Source of the DNA: Micromonospora carbonacea
GTDB taxonomy: Bacteria > Actinomycetota > Actinomycetes > Mycobacteriales > Micromonosporaceae
DNA length: 64,000 bases
Assembly: GCF_014205165.1 (NCBI RefSeq)
Contig: NZ_JACHMZ010000001.1
Coordinates: forward strand, 2,936,501 to 3,000,500
Reading direction: 5' to 3'
Shown: piece by piece, positions 1 through 8,018 of the stretch
Layout: each line of letters opens with the position of its first letter
Position numbering within the stretch: the stretch's first letter is position 1
Notes under the pieces: model-generated
What the model was told of the DNA's origin: nothing
The model's database searches: none
What the model saw: only the letters and a program-made list of their open reading frames with translations
Program-made: the position numbers and the translations under genes

Positions 1-1
1 C

Positions 2-367
2 GTGCCGGCCGACCGGCGGCGCGGCGGCGAGCTGCGGGTGCTGCTCGGGCCGAGGACGGTCGGCAGCACCTCCGGGTTCATGGGGGTCGCCGCCCTCGCC
101 CCGGGCGAGCGCATCGCCGAGCACTACCACCCGTACAGCGAGGAGTTCCTGTACGTGGCGCGGGGGGCGATCACCGTGGACCTGGACGACCGGCCGGTGC
201 CGCTGGCCGCCGGGGAGGCGCTGCTCGTGCCGGTCAACGTGCGGCACCGGCTGCGCAACACCGGCGCGGAGCCGGCCGAGGTGGTGTTCCACCTCGGTCC
301 CCTCGCGCCCCGGCCCGAGCTGGGGCACGTCGACACCGAGCCGGCGGAACAGCGGGGCGCGTCGTGA
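2..367 (+). CDS. Cupin-type polyketide cyclase-like protein (5' end probably outside window)
   Basis: The 121 visible residues form one small cupin barrel. The metal-binding pattern is seen as [12 protein letters not shown] followed by a later H in PVNVRHRL. Cupins of this sort (WhiE-ORFII, CurC, TcmJ families) sit directly upstream of the ketosynthase in spore-pigment and tetracenomycin clusters and are thought to assist polyketide cyclisation. The reading frame is open to the window edge and relatives carry extra N-terminal residues, so the GTG at position 2 is probably not the real start. The stop overlaps the next gene by 4 nt, showing translational coupling. The fold and neighbourhood are clear; the exact reaction is inferred. 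Confidence 0.8.
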   Translation: MPADRRRGGELRVLLGPRTVGSTSGFMGVAALAPGERIAEHYHPYSEEFLYVARGAITVDLDDRPVPLAAGEALLVPVNVRHRLRNTGAEPAEVVFHLGPLAPRPELGHVDTEPAEQRGAS

Positions 368-1737
368 CCGCGCGCCGCACGGTGGTGACCGGCATCGGGG
401 TGGTCGCCCCGGGCGGCGTGACCCGGGACCGGTTCTGGAAGACGATCACGGAGGGGCGCACGGCGACGCGGCGGATCACGTTCTTCGACCCGTCGCCGTT
501 CCGTTCCCGCATCGCCGCCGAGTGCGACTTCGACCCGGTCGCCGCCGGGCTCACCGAGGCCGAGCGGCGCCGCGCCGACCGGTACGTGCAGTTCGCCCTG
601 GCCTGCTCGATCGAGGCGGTCGCCGACAGCGGCCTGGAGCTGACCGACGCGCAGCGCGACCGCGCCGGGGTGGTGCTTGGCACCGCCGTCGGCGGCACCA
701 TGGCCCTGGAGCAGGAGTACGTGACCGTCAGCGACTCCGGCAGCCGCTGGCTGGTCGACCACGACCGCGGCGGGCCGTACCTGTACCAGGCGCTCGTGCC
801 CAGCAGCCTGGCCGCCGACGTGGCCTGCCGGCACGGGCTGCACGGGCCGGCGCAGGTGGTCTCGACCGGCTGCACGTCCGGCATCGACGCCATCGGGTAC
901 GCCCACCAGCTCATCGCCGACGGCGAGGCGGACATCGTCCTCGCGGGGGCGGCGGACTCGCCGATCTCCCCGGTCACCGTCGCCTCGTTCGACGCGATCA
1001 AGGCGACCAGCCCCGACAACGACGACCCGGCGCACGCGTCGCGCCCGTTCGACGCCGACCGGCACGGTTTCGTCCTCGCCGAGGGCGCGGCGGTGCTGGT
1101 GCTGGAGGAGTACGGGCACGCCCGCCGCCGGGGCGCGCACGTCTACTGCGAGGTCGCCGGGTACGCCAGCCGCAGCAACGGCTACCACATGACGGGGCTG
1201 CGCCCCGACGGGCTGGAGATGGGGCTGGCCATCTCGGCGACCCTGAAGCAGGCGCGGCTGATCCCGCAGCAGGTCTCCTACATCAGCGCGCACGGCTCCG
1301 GCACCCGGCAGAACGACCGGCACGAGACGGCGGCGTTCAAGCGGGCCCTCGGCGAGGCCGCCCGCCGGGTGCCGATCAGCTCCATCAAGTCCATGGTGGG
1401 GCACTCCCTCGGCGCGATCGGCTCCATCGAGATGGCCGCCTGCGCCCTCGCCATCGAGTACGGCGTGGTGCCGCCGACGGCCAACTGGGCCACCCGGGAT
1501 CCGGAGTGCGACCTGGACTACGTGCCGAACGTGGCCCGGGAGCTGCCGGTGGACGTGGCCCTGTCGGTGGGCAGCGGGTTCGGCGGCTTCCAGTCGGCGA
1601 TGGTGTTCCGCCGGCTGGCCGGCACGACGCATGGCGGCACGACGCACGGCGGGACGCCGCTGGGCGGCGCGGCGCCCGGCGGGACGACGCACGGCGGGGC
1701 GGCGCGTGGGGCGGCCGGGGAAGGCCGGGCGGCGTGA
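364..1737 (+). CDS. Type II PKS ketosynthase alpha subunit (spore-pigment type)
   Basis: A 457-residue aromatic type II PKS ketosynthase that catalyses decarboxylative Claisen condensation on ACP-bound chains. The nucleophile is Cys170 ([10 protein letters not shown]), and the two catalytic histidines lie in [15 protein letters not shown] and [11 protein letters not shown]. Core length and motifs match KS-alpha proteins of the ActI-ORF1/WhiE-ORFIII family. The GTG start overlaps the cupin stop, and the stop overlaps the KS-beta start. An oddity is the C-terminal tail: after about residue 420 the protein runs into a Gly/Thr/His/Ala repeat (units such as GGTTH) absent from typical KS-alpha proteins, encoded by a tandem DNA repeat. 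Assignment as KS-alpha is firm; the pigment role rests on the cupin and SchA/CurD neighbours. Confidence 0.93.
   Translation: MTARRTVVTGIGVVAPGGVTRDRFWKTITEGRTATRRITFFDPSPFRSRIAAECDFDPVAAGLTEAERRRADRYVQFALACSIEAVADSGLELTDAQRDRAGVVLGTAVGGTMALEQEYVTVSDSGSRWLVDHDRGGPYLYQALVPSSLAADVACRHGLHGPAQVVSTGCTSGIDAIGYAHQLIADGEADIVLAGAADSPISPVTVASFDAIKATSPDNDDPAHASRPFDADRHGFVLAEGAAVLVLEEYGHARRRGAHVYCEVAGYASRSNGYHMTGLRPDGLEMGLAISATLKQARLIPQQVSYISAHGSGTRQNDRHETAAFKRALGEAARRVPISSIKSMVGHSLGAIGSIEMAACALAIEYGVVPPTANWATRDPECDLDYVPNVARELPVDVALSVGSGFGGFQSAMVFRRLAGTTHGGTTHGGTPLGGAAPGGTTHGGAARGAAGEGRAA
1621..1710 (+). repeat. Imperfect tandem repeat encoding a GGTTH-rich tail
   Basis: Repeating units of about 12-15 bp of the type ggcgggacgacgcac lie in the 3' end of the KS-alpha gene and encode the Gly-Thr-His/Ala-rich C-terminus. 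The repeat stays in frame, so it extends rather than breaks the protein. It probably arose by slippage and may vary in length between strains (inference). Confidence 0.75.
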
Positions 1738-3023
1738 CCACCCGGGCGGTGGTCACCGGGATCGGGGTGGTCGCCCCGAGCGGCATCGGCGCCGAGGCGC
1801 ACTGGTCCACGGTGGTGTCGCGGACCCGGCGCACCGGGCCGATCACCCTGTTCGACCCGGCGTCCTATCCCACCCGCGTCGCCGGTCAGGTGCCCGACTT
1901 CGAGGCGCTGACCTGGGCGGACAACCGTCGGCTGGTGCAGACGGACCGGTGGACGCACCTGGGGTTCGCGGCGACCCGGCTGGCGCTTGCCGACGCCGGG
2001 CTGCCCGAGCACGCCCCCGACCCCTACGGCTACGCGGTGACCCTGGCCAGCTCGTCGGGCGGGAACCTGTTCGGGCAGCGGGAGCTGCAACGGCTGTGGG
2101 GCGGGCCGTCGCGCACCGTGGGGGCGTACCAGTCGATCGCCTGGTTCTACGCCGCCAGCGTCGGGCAGCTCTCCATCCACCACCAGTTCAAGGGCCCCTG
2201 CGGGGTGCTGGTCAGCGAGTCGGCCGGCGGGCTGGACAGCCTCGCCCACGCGGTGCGCACCGTGCGGCGGGGCACCCCCGTGGTGATCGCCGGGGCCACC
2301 GAGTGCCCGCTGAGCCCGTACGCGCTGGCCTGCCAGCTGCGGTCCGGGCTGCTCAGTGCCGCCGCCGACCCCGCCGGGGCGTACCGGCCGTTCGACGTCG
2401 ACGCCGCCGGTTACGTCCCGGCCGAGGGCGGCGCGGTGTTCGTGGTGGAGGAGCTGTCGCACGCCCTGGCCCGGGGGGCCCGCATCTACGGGGAGGTGAC
2501 CGGCTGGGGGGCGACCCACGACGCGGCGCACACCGGCCCCGACTCCGCCGGGGACCCCGCCCAGTACGCGCGGGCGATGCGGCTGGCCCTGGACCGGGCC
2601 GGCGTCACCCCCGACGACGTGGACGTGGTGCTGCCCGACGCGCTGGGCACGCCCCGCCACGACCGGGCCGAGGCCGACGCGCTGCGCGCGGTGTTCGGGG
2701 ACCGGCCCGTGCCGGTGACCACGGCCAAGCCGCTGACCGGCCGGGCGCACCAAGGCGGGTCGGCGCTGGACGTGGCCACGGCGCTGCTGGCCTTCGCCCA
2801 CGACACGCTGCCCGCGTCCGCCGGCCCGGACCGGCCGGCCGACGGCTGCGAGCTGGACTTCCTACGGGAGGCCCGCCGGCCCGCGTCCCGGGTGGCGCTG
2901 GTGGCCGCCCGGGGGTTCGACGGTTTCAACAGCGCGCTGGTGCTGCGGGGCGCGGCGGCCCGCCCGGCGCCGACGCCCCGCCGGGCGGCCGAGCCCGGCC
3001 CGACCCAGGGAGCGGCACGATGA
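1734..3023 (+). CDS. Type II PKS ketosynthase beta subunit / chain length factor
   Basis: A 429-residue KS-beta partner of the preceding KS-alpha; the heterodimer sets polyketide chain length. The thiolase fold is retained (N-terminal [14 protein letters not shown]-terminal [12 protein letters not shown]). The active-site Cys is lost: the motif reads [10 protein letters not shown], with Ser at the Cys position, where most chain length factors carry Gln. The first catalytic-His motif is also replaced, by [12 protein letters not shown]. This identifies a non-condensing subunit. The GTG start overlaps the KS-alpha stop by 4 nt, as usual for this obligate pair. The Ser substitution may reflect a pigment-type lineage; this is inference. 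Confidence 0.92.
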   Translation: MTTRAVVTGIGVVAPSGIGAEAHWSTVVSRTRRTGPITLFDPASYPTRVAGQVPDFEALTWADNRRLVQTDRWTHLGFAATRLALADAGLPEHAPDPYGYAVTLASSSGGNLFGQRELQRLWGGPSRTVGAYQSIAWFYAASVGQLSIHHQFKGPCGVLVSESAGGLDSLAHAVRTVRRGTPVVIAGATECPLSPYALACQLRSGLLSAAADPAGAYRPFDVDAAGYVPAEGGAVFVVEELSHALARGARIYGEVTGWGATHDAAHTGPDSAGDPAQYARAMRLALDRAGVTPDDVDVVLPDALGTPRHDRAEADALRAVFGDRPVPVTTAKPLTGRAHQGGSALDVATALLAFAHDTLPASAGPDRPADGCELDFLREARRPASRVALVAARGFDGFNSALVLRGAAARPAPTPRRAAEPGPTQGAAR

Positions 3024-3337
3024 TCGGACAGCGGGCGCGGGTGGTCTTCCTGGTCAGGGTGCCGCAGCAGCGCACCGGGGACTTCCTGCGCGCCTACGAG
3101 GCGATCCGGCACCTGGTCGCCGAGGGGGTGCCGGGGCACCTGGTGGATCAGGTGTGCCGCTCGTCGGCCGACCCGGAGCAGTGGCTGATCACCAGCGAGT
3201 GGGTGAACCTGGCCGCGTTCGAGGCGTGGGAGCGCAGCCCGGAGCACCGGGACCTGGTCAGGCCGATGCGGGAGTGCTTCACCGACGCCCGGTCGCTGCG
3301 GTTCGTCGTGCACGCGCAGACGCCGGCCCTGGCCTGA
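3020..3337 (+). CDS. SchA/CurD-like ABM-fold protein of spore-pigment clusters
   Basis: A 105-residue protein with the dimeric ferredoxin-like fold of antibiotic-biosynthesis monooxygenases. It shows FLRAYEAIRHLVA, QWLITSEW and WERSPEHRDLVRPMRECF, which match SchA/CurD-like (WhiE-associated) proteins. Such proteins are linked to oxygenation or cyclisation of the polyketide, but the reaction of this subgroup is not well settled. Its ATG overlaps the chain-length-factor stop, so it is the last gene of the operon; a 32-nt palindrome follows 45 nt downstream. No ACP gene separates it from the KS-beta, unlike the whiE order. Confidence 0.8.
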   Translation: MIGQRARVVFLVRVPQQRTGDFLRAYEAIRHLVAEGVPGHLVDQVCRSSADPEQWLITSEWVNLAAFEAWERSPEHRDLVRPMRECFTDARSLRFVVHAQTPALA

Positions 3338-3382
3338 CCTCGCGGGCGGGGGCTCCCCTCCGCGGGAAGATCGTGTATCTTC

Positions 3383-3414
3383 GATGGGTGGCCGCCGGCC
3401 GGCGGCCACCCATC
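3383..3414. terminator. Perfect 32-nt palindrome, likely terminator of the pigment operon
   Basis: The 16-nt arm beginning gatgggtggccgcc is followed at once by its exact reverse complement. In RNA this gives a very stable GC-rich hairpin 45 nt after the last stop of the polyketide operon. There is no T-tract, as is common for actinomycete terminators. The abutting 17-nt inverted repeat at 3366-3382 could extend the structure or be a protein site. Confidence 0.6.
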
Positions 3415-3694
3415 GGCCGTCGGGCCGACGCGGGAGGCTGTCTGGCCGAGCGTGGTCGGGCGGCCGGGTCGGATTCGGGCAGGCTGCCGCCCGGGTGCGC
3501 CGGCTCGACGGCGGGCAGGCTCCCGCCCCGCGGCGGCGGTGTCGCCGGCGGCCTCGCGGCCCCCGATCCTGCCCGGCGAACCGGCTGACCGGCAATCGGG
3601 CCGCACGACCTTTTTGATCTAGCCATTTGCATCTAGTAATGGTCTCGACGGCTGTCGTAGTGTTCCGTCAGCACCCCGGAAGACGCACCACATT

Positions 3695-3713
3695 GGGCAG
3701 CTATGCCCTTTTT
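3695..3713 (+). promoter_or_regulatory. Hairpin plus T5 tract upstream of the ligase (possible attenuator)
   Basis: GGGCA-GCTA-TGCCC followed by TTTTT has the form of a short intrinsic terminator. It ends only 22 nt before the GTG of the downstream ligase gene. Such T-tracts are rare in this genome. It may stop read-through from the left, or act as a leader attenuator; the sequence alone cannot decide. Confidence 0.4.
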
Positions 3714-3735
3714 CGATGCTGGGCGGTAGACCACA

Positions 3736-5136
3736 GTGACCATGGATCGTTCGGCAGCAGCATCTACAGTAGACCACCCTGGCTGGGTTGACGACCTTTT
3801 GCTGGCCGGCCCGGCGACCGAAGTATGTCTGCGGCTGCCCGACCCGGTGGACCGGGGCACGCTGCGCCGGCTCGTCGGCGAGGCCCAGGCCCGGCTCACC
3901 GGCGCCGGGCTGCGTCCCGGCGGGGCCGCCGCGCTGCGCCTGCCGCCCTCGCTGGCGTACGTGGTGAACCTCCTCGCCACCTGGCGCGCCGGGGCCCAGG
4001 CGATCCTGCTCGACCACCGGCTCACCGACCACGAGGTGCAGGGCGCGCTCGCCCGGCTCACCCCGCAGGTCGTCGTCGCCCCGGTGCGCAGCGGCGGCGC
4101 CGCGCTGAAGATCTTCGTCGACGTCACCGAGGGCGTCACCGCCTACTCGGACCGGCCCGCCGGCAGCCCGCACGCGGTGATCCAGCTCAGCTCCGGCTCC
4201 ACGGGTCCGTCCAAGGTGATCGGTCGCAGCGCCGCGTCCCTCGTGGCCGAGGTGCGCCGCTACACGCGCATCGACGGCGTGGCCCTGCCCGGCGAGCGGA
4301 TCATCCTGCTGCCGTCCATGGTGCACGTGCTCGGCCTCGTCGGCGGGCTGCTCTACGGCCTGCACGCCCACGTGACGCTGGTGCCGCCGGACCGGCTCAG
4401 CGGCGACGCGGTGCTGGCCGCCATCGCCGCCGACGACACCCCGGCCACCGTGCTCGGCGTGCCGTTCCACATCGGACTGCTGGCCTCCACCCGGCCGACC
4501 GGCCCGCTGCCGCAGCTCAAGCGGATGACCACCGGCGGCGAGCTGGTCCCGCCGGCCGTCGTCACCGCGTTCGTCGACCGCTTCGGCGTGCCGCTGGGCA
4601 ACATGTACGGGATGACCGAGGTCGGCGTCATCGGCACCGACCTGCACGGCTGGCACCGGCCGTCGATCGCCCCCGCCCCCGGGATCACCGTCCGCGAGTC
4701 GGCCACCGGCGAGCTGTGGGTGAGCTGTCCGGACTCGCCGTACGTGGGGCTGTCCGACCCGGACCGCTGGGCCGACGGCTGGCTGCACACCCGCGACGCC
4801 GGCACCGTCGACCCCGGGACCGGTCTGGTCACCGTGCGCGGCCGGCTCGACTCGCAGGTCTCCGTCGGCGGGCTGAAGGTCGATCTCACCGAGGTCGAGG
4901 CCACCCTCGCCGGGCTGCCCGGCGTCGCCGCCGCCGTGGTCGTGCACGACGGCGACATCACCGCGTACGTGCAGCCGGACGGGCCGCTGTCGGAGGAGGT
5001 GCTGGAGAAGCTGCTCGCCGAGCGGCTCGCCGCCTACAAGCGGCCCCGCGTCCTGCACCTGCTCGACCGGCTGCCCCGCACCACCACCGGCAAGCTGGTC
5101 CGGTCGACCGAGGCGCTGCGGGCGGCCGCGCCGTGA
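3736..5136 (+). CDS. AMP-forming acyl ligase (class I adenylate-forming enzyme)
   Basis: A 466-residue ANL-superfamily enzyme that would activate a carboxylic acid as acyl-AMP and pass it to CoA or a carrier protein. The P-loop is LSSGSTGPSK, the A5-like motif NMYGMTEVG, the hinge region RGRLDSQVSVGG, and the catalytic Lys lies in TTTGKLVRS. The A7 Asp motif is TRDAG rather than TGD. The GTG at 3736 and the ATG at 3742 are both possible starts, and neither has a strong ribosome site. It is the first gene right of the pigment operon and converges on the phosphopantetheinyl transferase gene. The substrate is unknown; an aryl acid such as 4-hydroxybenzoate or a short fatty acid is plausible from context only. 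Confidence 0.85.
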   Translation: MTMDRSAAASTVDHPGWVDDLLLAGPATEVCLRLPDPVDRGTLRRLVGEAQARLTGAGLRPGGAAALRLPPSLAYVVNLLATWRAGAQAILLDHRLTDHEVQGALARLTPQVVVAPVRSGGAALKIFVDVTEGVTAYSDRPAGSPHAVIQLSSGSTGPSKVIGRSAASLVAEVRRYTRIDGVALPGERIILLPSMVHVLGLVGGLLYGLHAHVTLVPPDRLSGDAVLAAIAADDTPATVLGVPFHIGLLASTRPTGPLPQLKRMTTGGELVPPAVVTAFVDRFGVPLGNMYGMTEVGVIGTDLHGWHRPSIAPAPGITVRESATGELWVSCPDSPYVGLSDPDRWADGWLHTRDAGTVDPGTGLVTVRGRLDSQVSVGGLKVDLTEVEATLAGLPGVAAAVVVHDGDITAYVQPDGPLSEEVLEKLLAERLAAYKRPRVLHLLDRLPRTTTGKLVRSTEALRAAAP

Positions 5137-5186
5137 CCGGCCCGCTCCGGTGGCCCGTCGCGGCACCCGTCGGCCTGACTGATCAA

Positions 5187-5822
5187 TCAGTCGATCACCA
5201 GCTCGACGCCGTCCGCCGGCCCGTCGACCGCGACGGCCAGCACCAGGTCACCGGCCAGCACCGGCCCGTCGCCGCCGGGGGGCAGCCGGGGATGGCCGAC
5301 CCGCAGGCCGCCGGCCCCCGGGACGGGGCGCAGCAACTCGCCGGGGCCGCCGGGCACCGGCATCGGCCGGCGCAGGCCGCCGTCGCGCAACCCGCGCCCG
5401 AGCGCCTTGCCGACCGCCTCCTTGGCCGTCCACAGCAGCAGGAACGCCTCGACCTGGCACCCGGGAGGGCGTCCGTGCAGCCAGGCGGCCTCCTGCGGGG
5501 CGTACCAGCGGCGGGCCAGCGCCAGCGCGGGCAGCTCCCGGCGGCGCTCGGCGTCGACGCCGACCCCGCCGCCGCGGCGGGCCGCCACCACCACGATCCC
5601 GCCGGCGTGGCTGACGCTCACCGGCAGCTCCACCGCGTCACCGGCGTCGACGAGCGGCCGCCCGGCCGCATCGCGTCCCACCCGGATCTCCGCCTCCGCC
5701 CGGCCGAGCAGCGCGCCACCCGCGCGCCGCAGCAGCCGCCGGGCCGCCGCCGGCCGATCGCCGTCGGTACGGCCGAGGAACACGTACACGGTGTCCCGAC
5801 CGGGCACCGCTGACTGGCTCAC
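5187..5822 (-). CDS. Sfp-type 4'-phosphopantetheinyl transferase
   Basis: A 211-residue enzyme that would convert apo carrier proteins to holo form with CoA. Diagnostic motifs are present: VSVSHAGGIV, the Mg-binding GVGVDAERR, and LLLWTAKEAVGKALGRGL. It lies divergent to the first ACP gene, with only 16 bp between the GTG of this gene and the ATG of the ACP, so it most likely serves the carrier proteins of this cluster. No Shine-Dalgarno sequence is visible before the GTG; a leaderless transcript or a slightly internal GTG start (DTVYVF) is possible. Confidence 0.92.
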   Translation of the reverse strand: MSQSAVPGRDTVYVFLGRTDGDRPAAARRLLRRAGGALLGRAEAEIRVGRDAAGRPLVDAGDAVELPVSVSHAGGIVVVAARRGGGVGVDAERRRELPALALARRWYAPQEAAWLHGRPPGCQVEAFLLLWTAKEAVGKALGRGLRDGGLRRPMPVPGGPGELLRPVPGAGGLRVGHPRLPPGGDGPVLAGDLVLAVAVDGPADGVELVID

Positions 5823-5838
5823 GGAAAGAGGTTAACCA

Positions 5839-6105
5839 ATGCGCGACGAGGTCCGTGCCTTCGTCATCTCCCAGCTCGACGACATGAACTACGACGTCGA
5901 CGGCATCGACGACGACACCACCCTCGGCCCGGCCGGCGTCGATTTGGAGTCGCTGGCCCTGGCCGACCTGGCCGTCCGCGTCGAGGACCGCTACGGCCTG
6001 AAGTTCGCCGACGACGAGTCCGAGAAGCTGGCGCTGATGACGGTCGGCGAGTTCACCACGATGGTCGCCGACCGGGTCGCCGCGACGGCCGACGGCAACT
6101 CCTGA
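5839..6105 (+). CDS. Acyl carrier protein (first of two)
   Basis: An 88-residue free-standing acyl carrier protein. The phosphopantetheine site is Ser38 in GVDLESLALADLAVRVEDR, followed by the acidic recognition helix usual for type II carriers. The start is supported by GGAAAGAGG nearby. It opens a run of genes joined by stop/start overlaps. It shares a tiny bidirectional promoter region with the phosphopantetheinyl transferase. It likely carries the growing chain or starter for the ketosynthases downstream. Confidence 0.92.
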   Translation: MRDEVRAFVISQLDDMNYDVDGIDDDTTLGPAGVDLESLALADLAVRVEDRYGLKFADDESEKLALMTVGEFTTMVADRVAATADGNS

Positions 6106-6350
6106 TGGCCGGTCAGCCCGACCTGGGGCGAGCTGACCTGCTGACGATGCTCGCCGAGATGACCGCGAAGCCGGCCGGCCAGGTGTCCGACCGGGTGGGC
6201 TCGATGGAGCTCGCCTGGCTGGTCCACCTCGTCGAACAACGCTACGACCGCCGGCTCGACCTCACCGACGACCAGCTCGCCGGCATCCGGACGGTCGACG
6301 ACGCCCTGGCGGTGTTCCACACCTGCCTGACCGCCCCCGCAGATGGCTGA
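6105..6350 (+). CDS. Second acyl-carrier-protein-like protein
   Basis: An 81-residue helical protein aligned with ACPs through DRVGSMELAWLVHLVEQRY; Ser33 is the probable phosphopantetheine site. The usual Asp before that Ser is Gly, so modification and recognition may differ from the first carrier. The start codon overlaps the stop of the first ACP, and its end overlaps the ketosynthase start by 8 nt. Two dissimilar carriers in tandem suggest separate roles, for example starter loading and extension (inference). Confidence 0.78.
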   Translation: MAGQPDLGRADLLTMLAEMTAKPAGQVSDRVGSMELAWLVHLVEQRYDRRLDLTDDQLAGIRTVDDALAVFHTCLTAPADG

Positions 6351-7437
6351 GCGGGCCCCCGTACGGATCACCGGTGTCCACGCGCTCAGCGCCCTCGGCA
6401 GGGGCGCCGACGCCCAGCTCGCCGGGGTGCTCGCCGGAGCCCCCGCGTTCCGGCCCGTCGGCCGCTTCGACACCAGCGCCCGCCGCGTCGGTGTGGCGGC
6501 CACCCTGGCCGACGTCGGCCCGCTGGCCGACGAGCTGACCGAGGCGGTGCACACCGCGTGCGCCGCCGCCGGGCTCGACACCGCCGCCCGGGCCGCCGCG
6601 CCGCTGCTGCTCGCCGCCCACGGTGGCGCGGGCGTGCCGCCGCTGGCCGGGGAGCTGGCCCGCCGGTGCGGGCTGGCCGGTGCGCCCCGGGTCTACACCA
6701 GCGCCTGCGTGTCCGCGTCCACCGCGGTCGCCGACGCCGCCGCGCTGATCGGCCGCGGCGTCGTCGACCGGGTCGTCGTCGCCGCCGGGTACCTGGTCGA
6801 ACCCGACCAGTACGCGCTCTTCGACGCCGGCCGGGCCCTCGCCACCGACGGCGCGGTCCGCCCGTTCAGCGCCGGGCGGCGCGGGCTGCTGCTCGGCGAC
6901 GGCGTGGCCGCCGTGGTGCTGGAGTCCGCCGACGCGGCGGCCCGGCGGGACGCGCCGACGCTGGCCTCGGTGCTCGGCTGGGGCCGGGCCGGCGACGCCT
7001 ATCACCCCTGCCAGCCCGACCCGCAGGGGCGCGGCCTGGCCCGCGCGCTCGGCGCGGCCCTGCGCCGCGCCGGCCTGCGACCCGAGGACATTGGGTACGT
7101 CAACGCCAACGCCACCGGCACCGGCTACAGCGACGCGGCCGAGGCGGCGGCGCTGCGGCTGGCCTGGGGCGAGCACGCGCACCAGGTGCCGGTCAGCTCC
7201 ACCAAGGCGCTGCACGGGCACGCGCTGGAGGCGTCCGGGCTGCTGGAGCTGGTGGTGACCGTGCTGGCCGTGCGGCATGGGAAGCTGCCGGTCAACGCCG
7301 GCTGGCTCGGCCCCGACGAGGCGTGCCCGCTCGACGTCATCCGCGACGCGCCCCGCCCCGCCGCCACCGGTTACGCGGTGAGCCTCAACGCGGCGTTCGG
7401 CGGGGCCAACACCGCCCTGCTGGTAGGTGCGGCATGA
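6343..7437 (+). CDS. Ketosynthase with His-to-Asn substitution (FabF-like, short)
   Basis: A 364-residue thiolase-fold ketosynthase, shorter than the roughly 410 residues of FabF. The nucleophile Cys122 is present (TSACVSASTAV) and the second His is present (ALHGHALEASG), but the first catalytic His is replaced by Asn256 (VNANATGTGYSD instead of NAHGTGT). That His supports decarboxylation of the extender, so the enzyme may be a transferase, a modified condensing enzyme or a structural partner. It is coupled to the ACP-like gene upstream and to the small ketosynthase-like gene downstream, which may encode its partner subunit. Family is clear; activity is uncertain. Confidence 0.87.
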   Translation: MAERAPVRITGVHALSALGRGADAQLAGVLAGAPAFRPVGRFDTSARRVGVAATLADVGPLADELTEAVHTACAAAGLDTAARAAAPLLLAAHGGAGVPPLAGELARRCGLAGAPRVYTSACVSASTAVADAAALIGRGVVDRVVVAAGYLVEPDQYALFDAGRALATDGAVRPFSAGRRGLLLGDGVAAVVLESADAAARRDAPTLASVLGWGRAGDAYHPCQPDPQGRGLARALGAALRRAGLRPEDIGYVNANATGTGYSDAAEAAALRLAWGEHAHQVPVSSTKALHGHALEASGLLELVVTVLAVRHGKLPVNAGWLGPDEACPLDVIRDAPRPAATGYAVSLNAAFGGANTALLVGAA

Positions 7438-8018
7438 CCGGCTCCGGGGAACTGCCGACGACGACGGACGGCCGGCTGCGAGTGCTCGCGCGGGCGAGCT
7501 GGCCGGAGCCGGGCGACGCCGACCCGCCGACCCTGCCCGGGTTCGTGCACTCGCGGTTCAGCCCGGTCGTCGCGGCCGTCGCCGACCGGTGCCTCACCCG
7601 ACGCCACGGCGGGCGACCGGCCCCGGAACCGGCCGGCGGGCGCACCGCGGTGGTGCTGGTCAGCGCCGCCGGGGACCGGGCCAGCGCCGACCACGTGCAC
7701 GCCACGGTCGCCGCCGGGGGGCGACCCGGGCCGCTGTTCTTCTTCCAGTCGGTGCCCAACAGCGTCGCCGGGCACGTCGCCGCGCGCTGGGGGCTGGGCG
7801 GGCCGGTGGTCTGCCTCGCCCCGACCGGGGACCCGCTGGCCGAGGGCACGGCCGAGGCCGAACTGCTGCTGAGCGACGGCGACGCCGACGAGGCACTGCT
7901 GATTCTGATCGAACAGGCACCCGACGACGCCGGTGCGGGCGTCGAGGCCGCAGTGCCGGGCGACCCGCCCGGCACCGCCGCCGTCGCGGTGCTGCTGGGG
8001 GGAGGAGACGCATCATGA
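7434..8018 (+). CDS. Small ketosynthase-like protein (N-terminal domain only)
   Basis: A 194-residue protein resembling the stand-alone ketosynthase N-terminal family found beside ketosynthases in aryl-polyene-type clusters (PF13723-like). Recognisable segments are FFFQSVPNSVAGHVAARWGL and AELLLSDGDADEALLILIEQ, which match the layer around the normal active site. No Cys aligns with the catalytic position, and the C-terminal half of a ketosynthase is absent. It is joined by 4-nt overlaps to its neighbours, which argues against a decayed gene. A chain-length-factor-like role with the preceding ketosynthase is inferred. Confidence 0.7.
   Translation: MTGSGELPTTTDGRLRVLARASWPEPGDADPPTLPGFVHSRFSPVVAAVADRCLTRRHGGRPAPEPAGGRTAVVLVSAAGDRASADHVHATVAAGGRPGPLFFFQSVPNSVAGHVAARWGLGGPVVCLAPTGDPLAEGTAEAELLLSDGDADEALLILIEQAPDDAGAGVEAAVPGDPPGTAAVAVLLGGGDAS

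Larger units (their letters stand above)
3338..3735. other. Intergenic region between the pigment operon and the hydroxymandelate cluster
   Basis: This 398-bp gap holds no convincing gene. From left to right it contains an inverted repeat GAAGAT-N5-ATCTTC (3366-3382), a perfect 32-nt palindrome (3383-3414), a GC-rich spacer, and from about 3600 a clearly more AT-rich stretch with the hexamer ATCTAG repeated 14 nt apart (3617 and 3631). A short hairpin plus T-tract (3695-3713) lies just before the ligase start. A 50-codon ORF from ATG 3639 to TGA 3791 overlaps the ligase start out of frame without a good ribosome site. The AT-rich part is the likely promoter and operator region of the ligase gene. 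Confidence 0.6.

Noticed and set aside
3639..3791. 50-codon ORF overlapping the first ligase start
   Set aside because: There is no ribosome site, and it has no recognisable features; kept only as a possible leader peptide in the attenuator finding.
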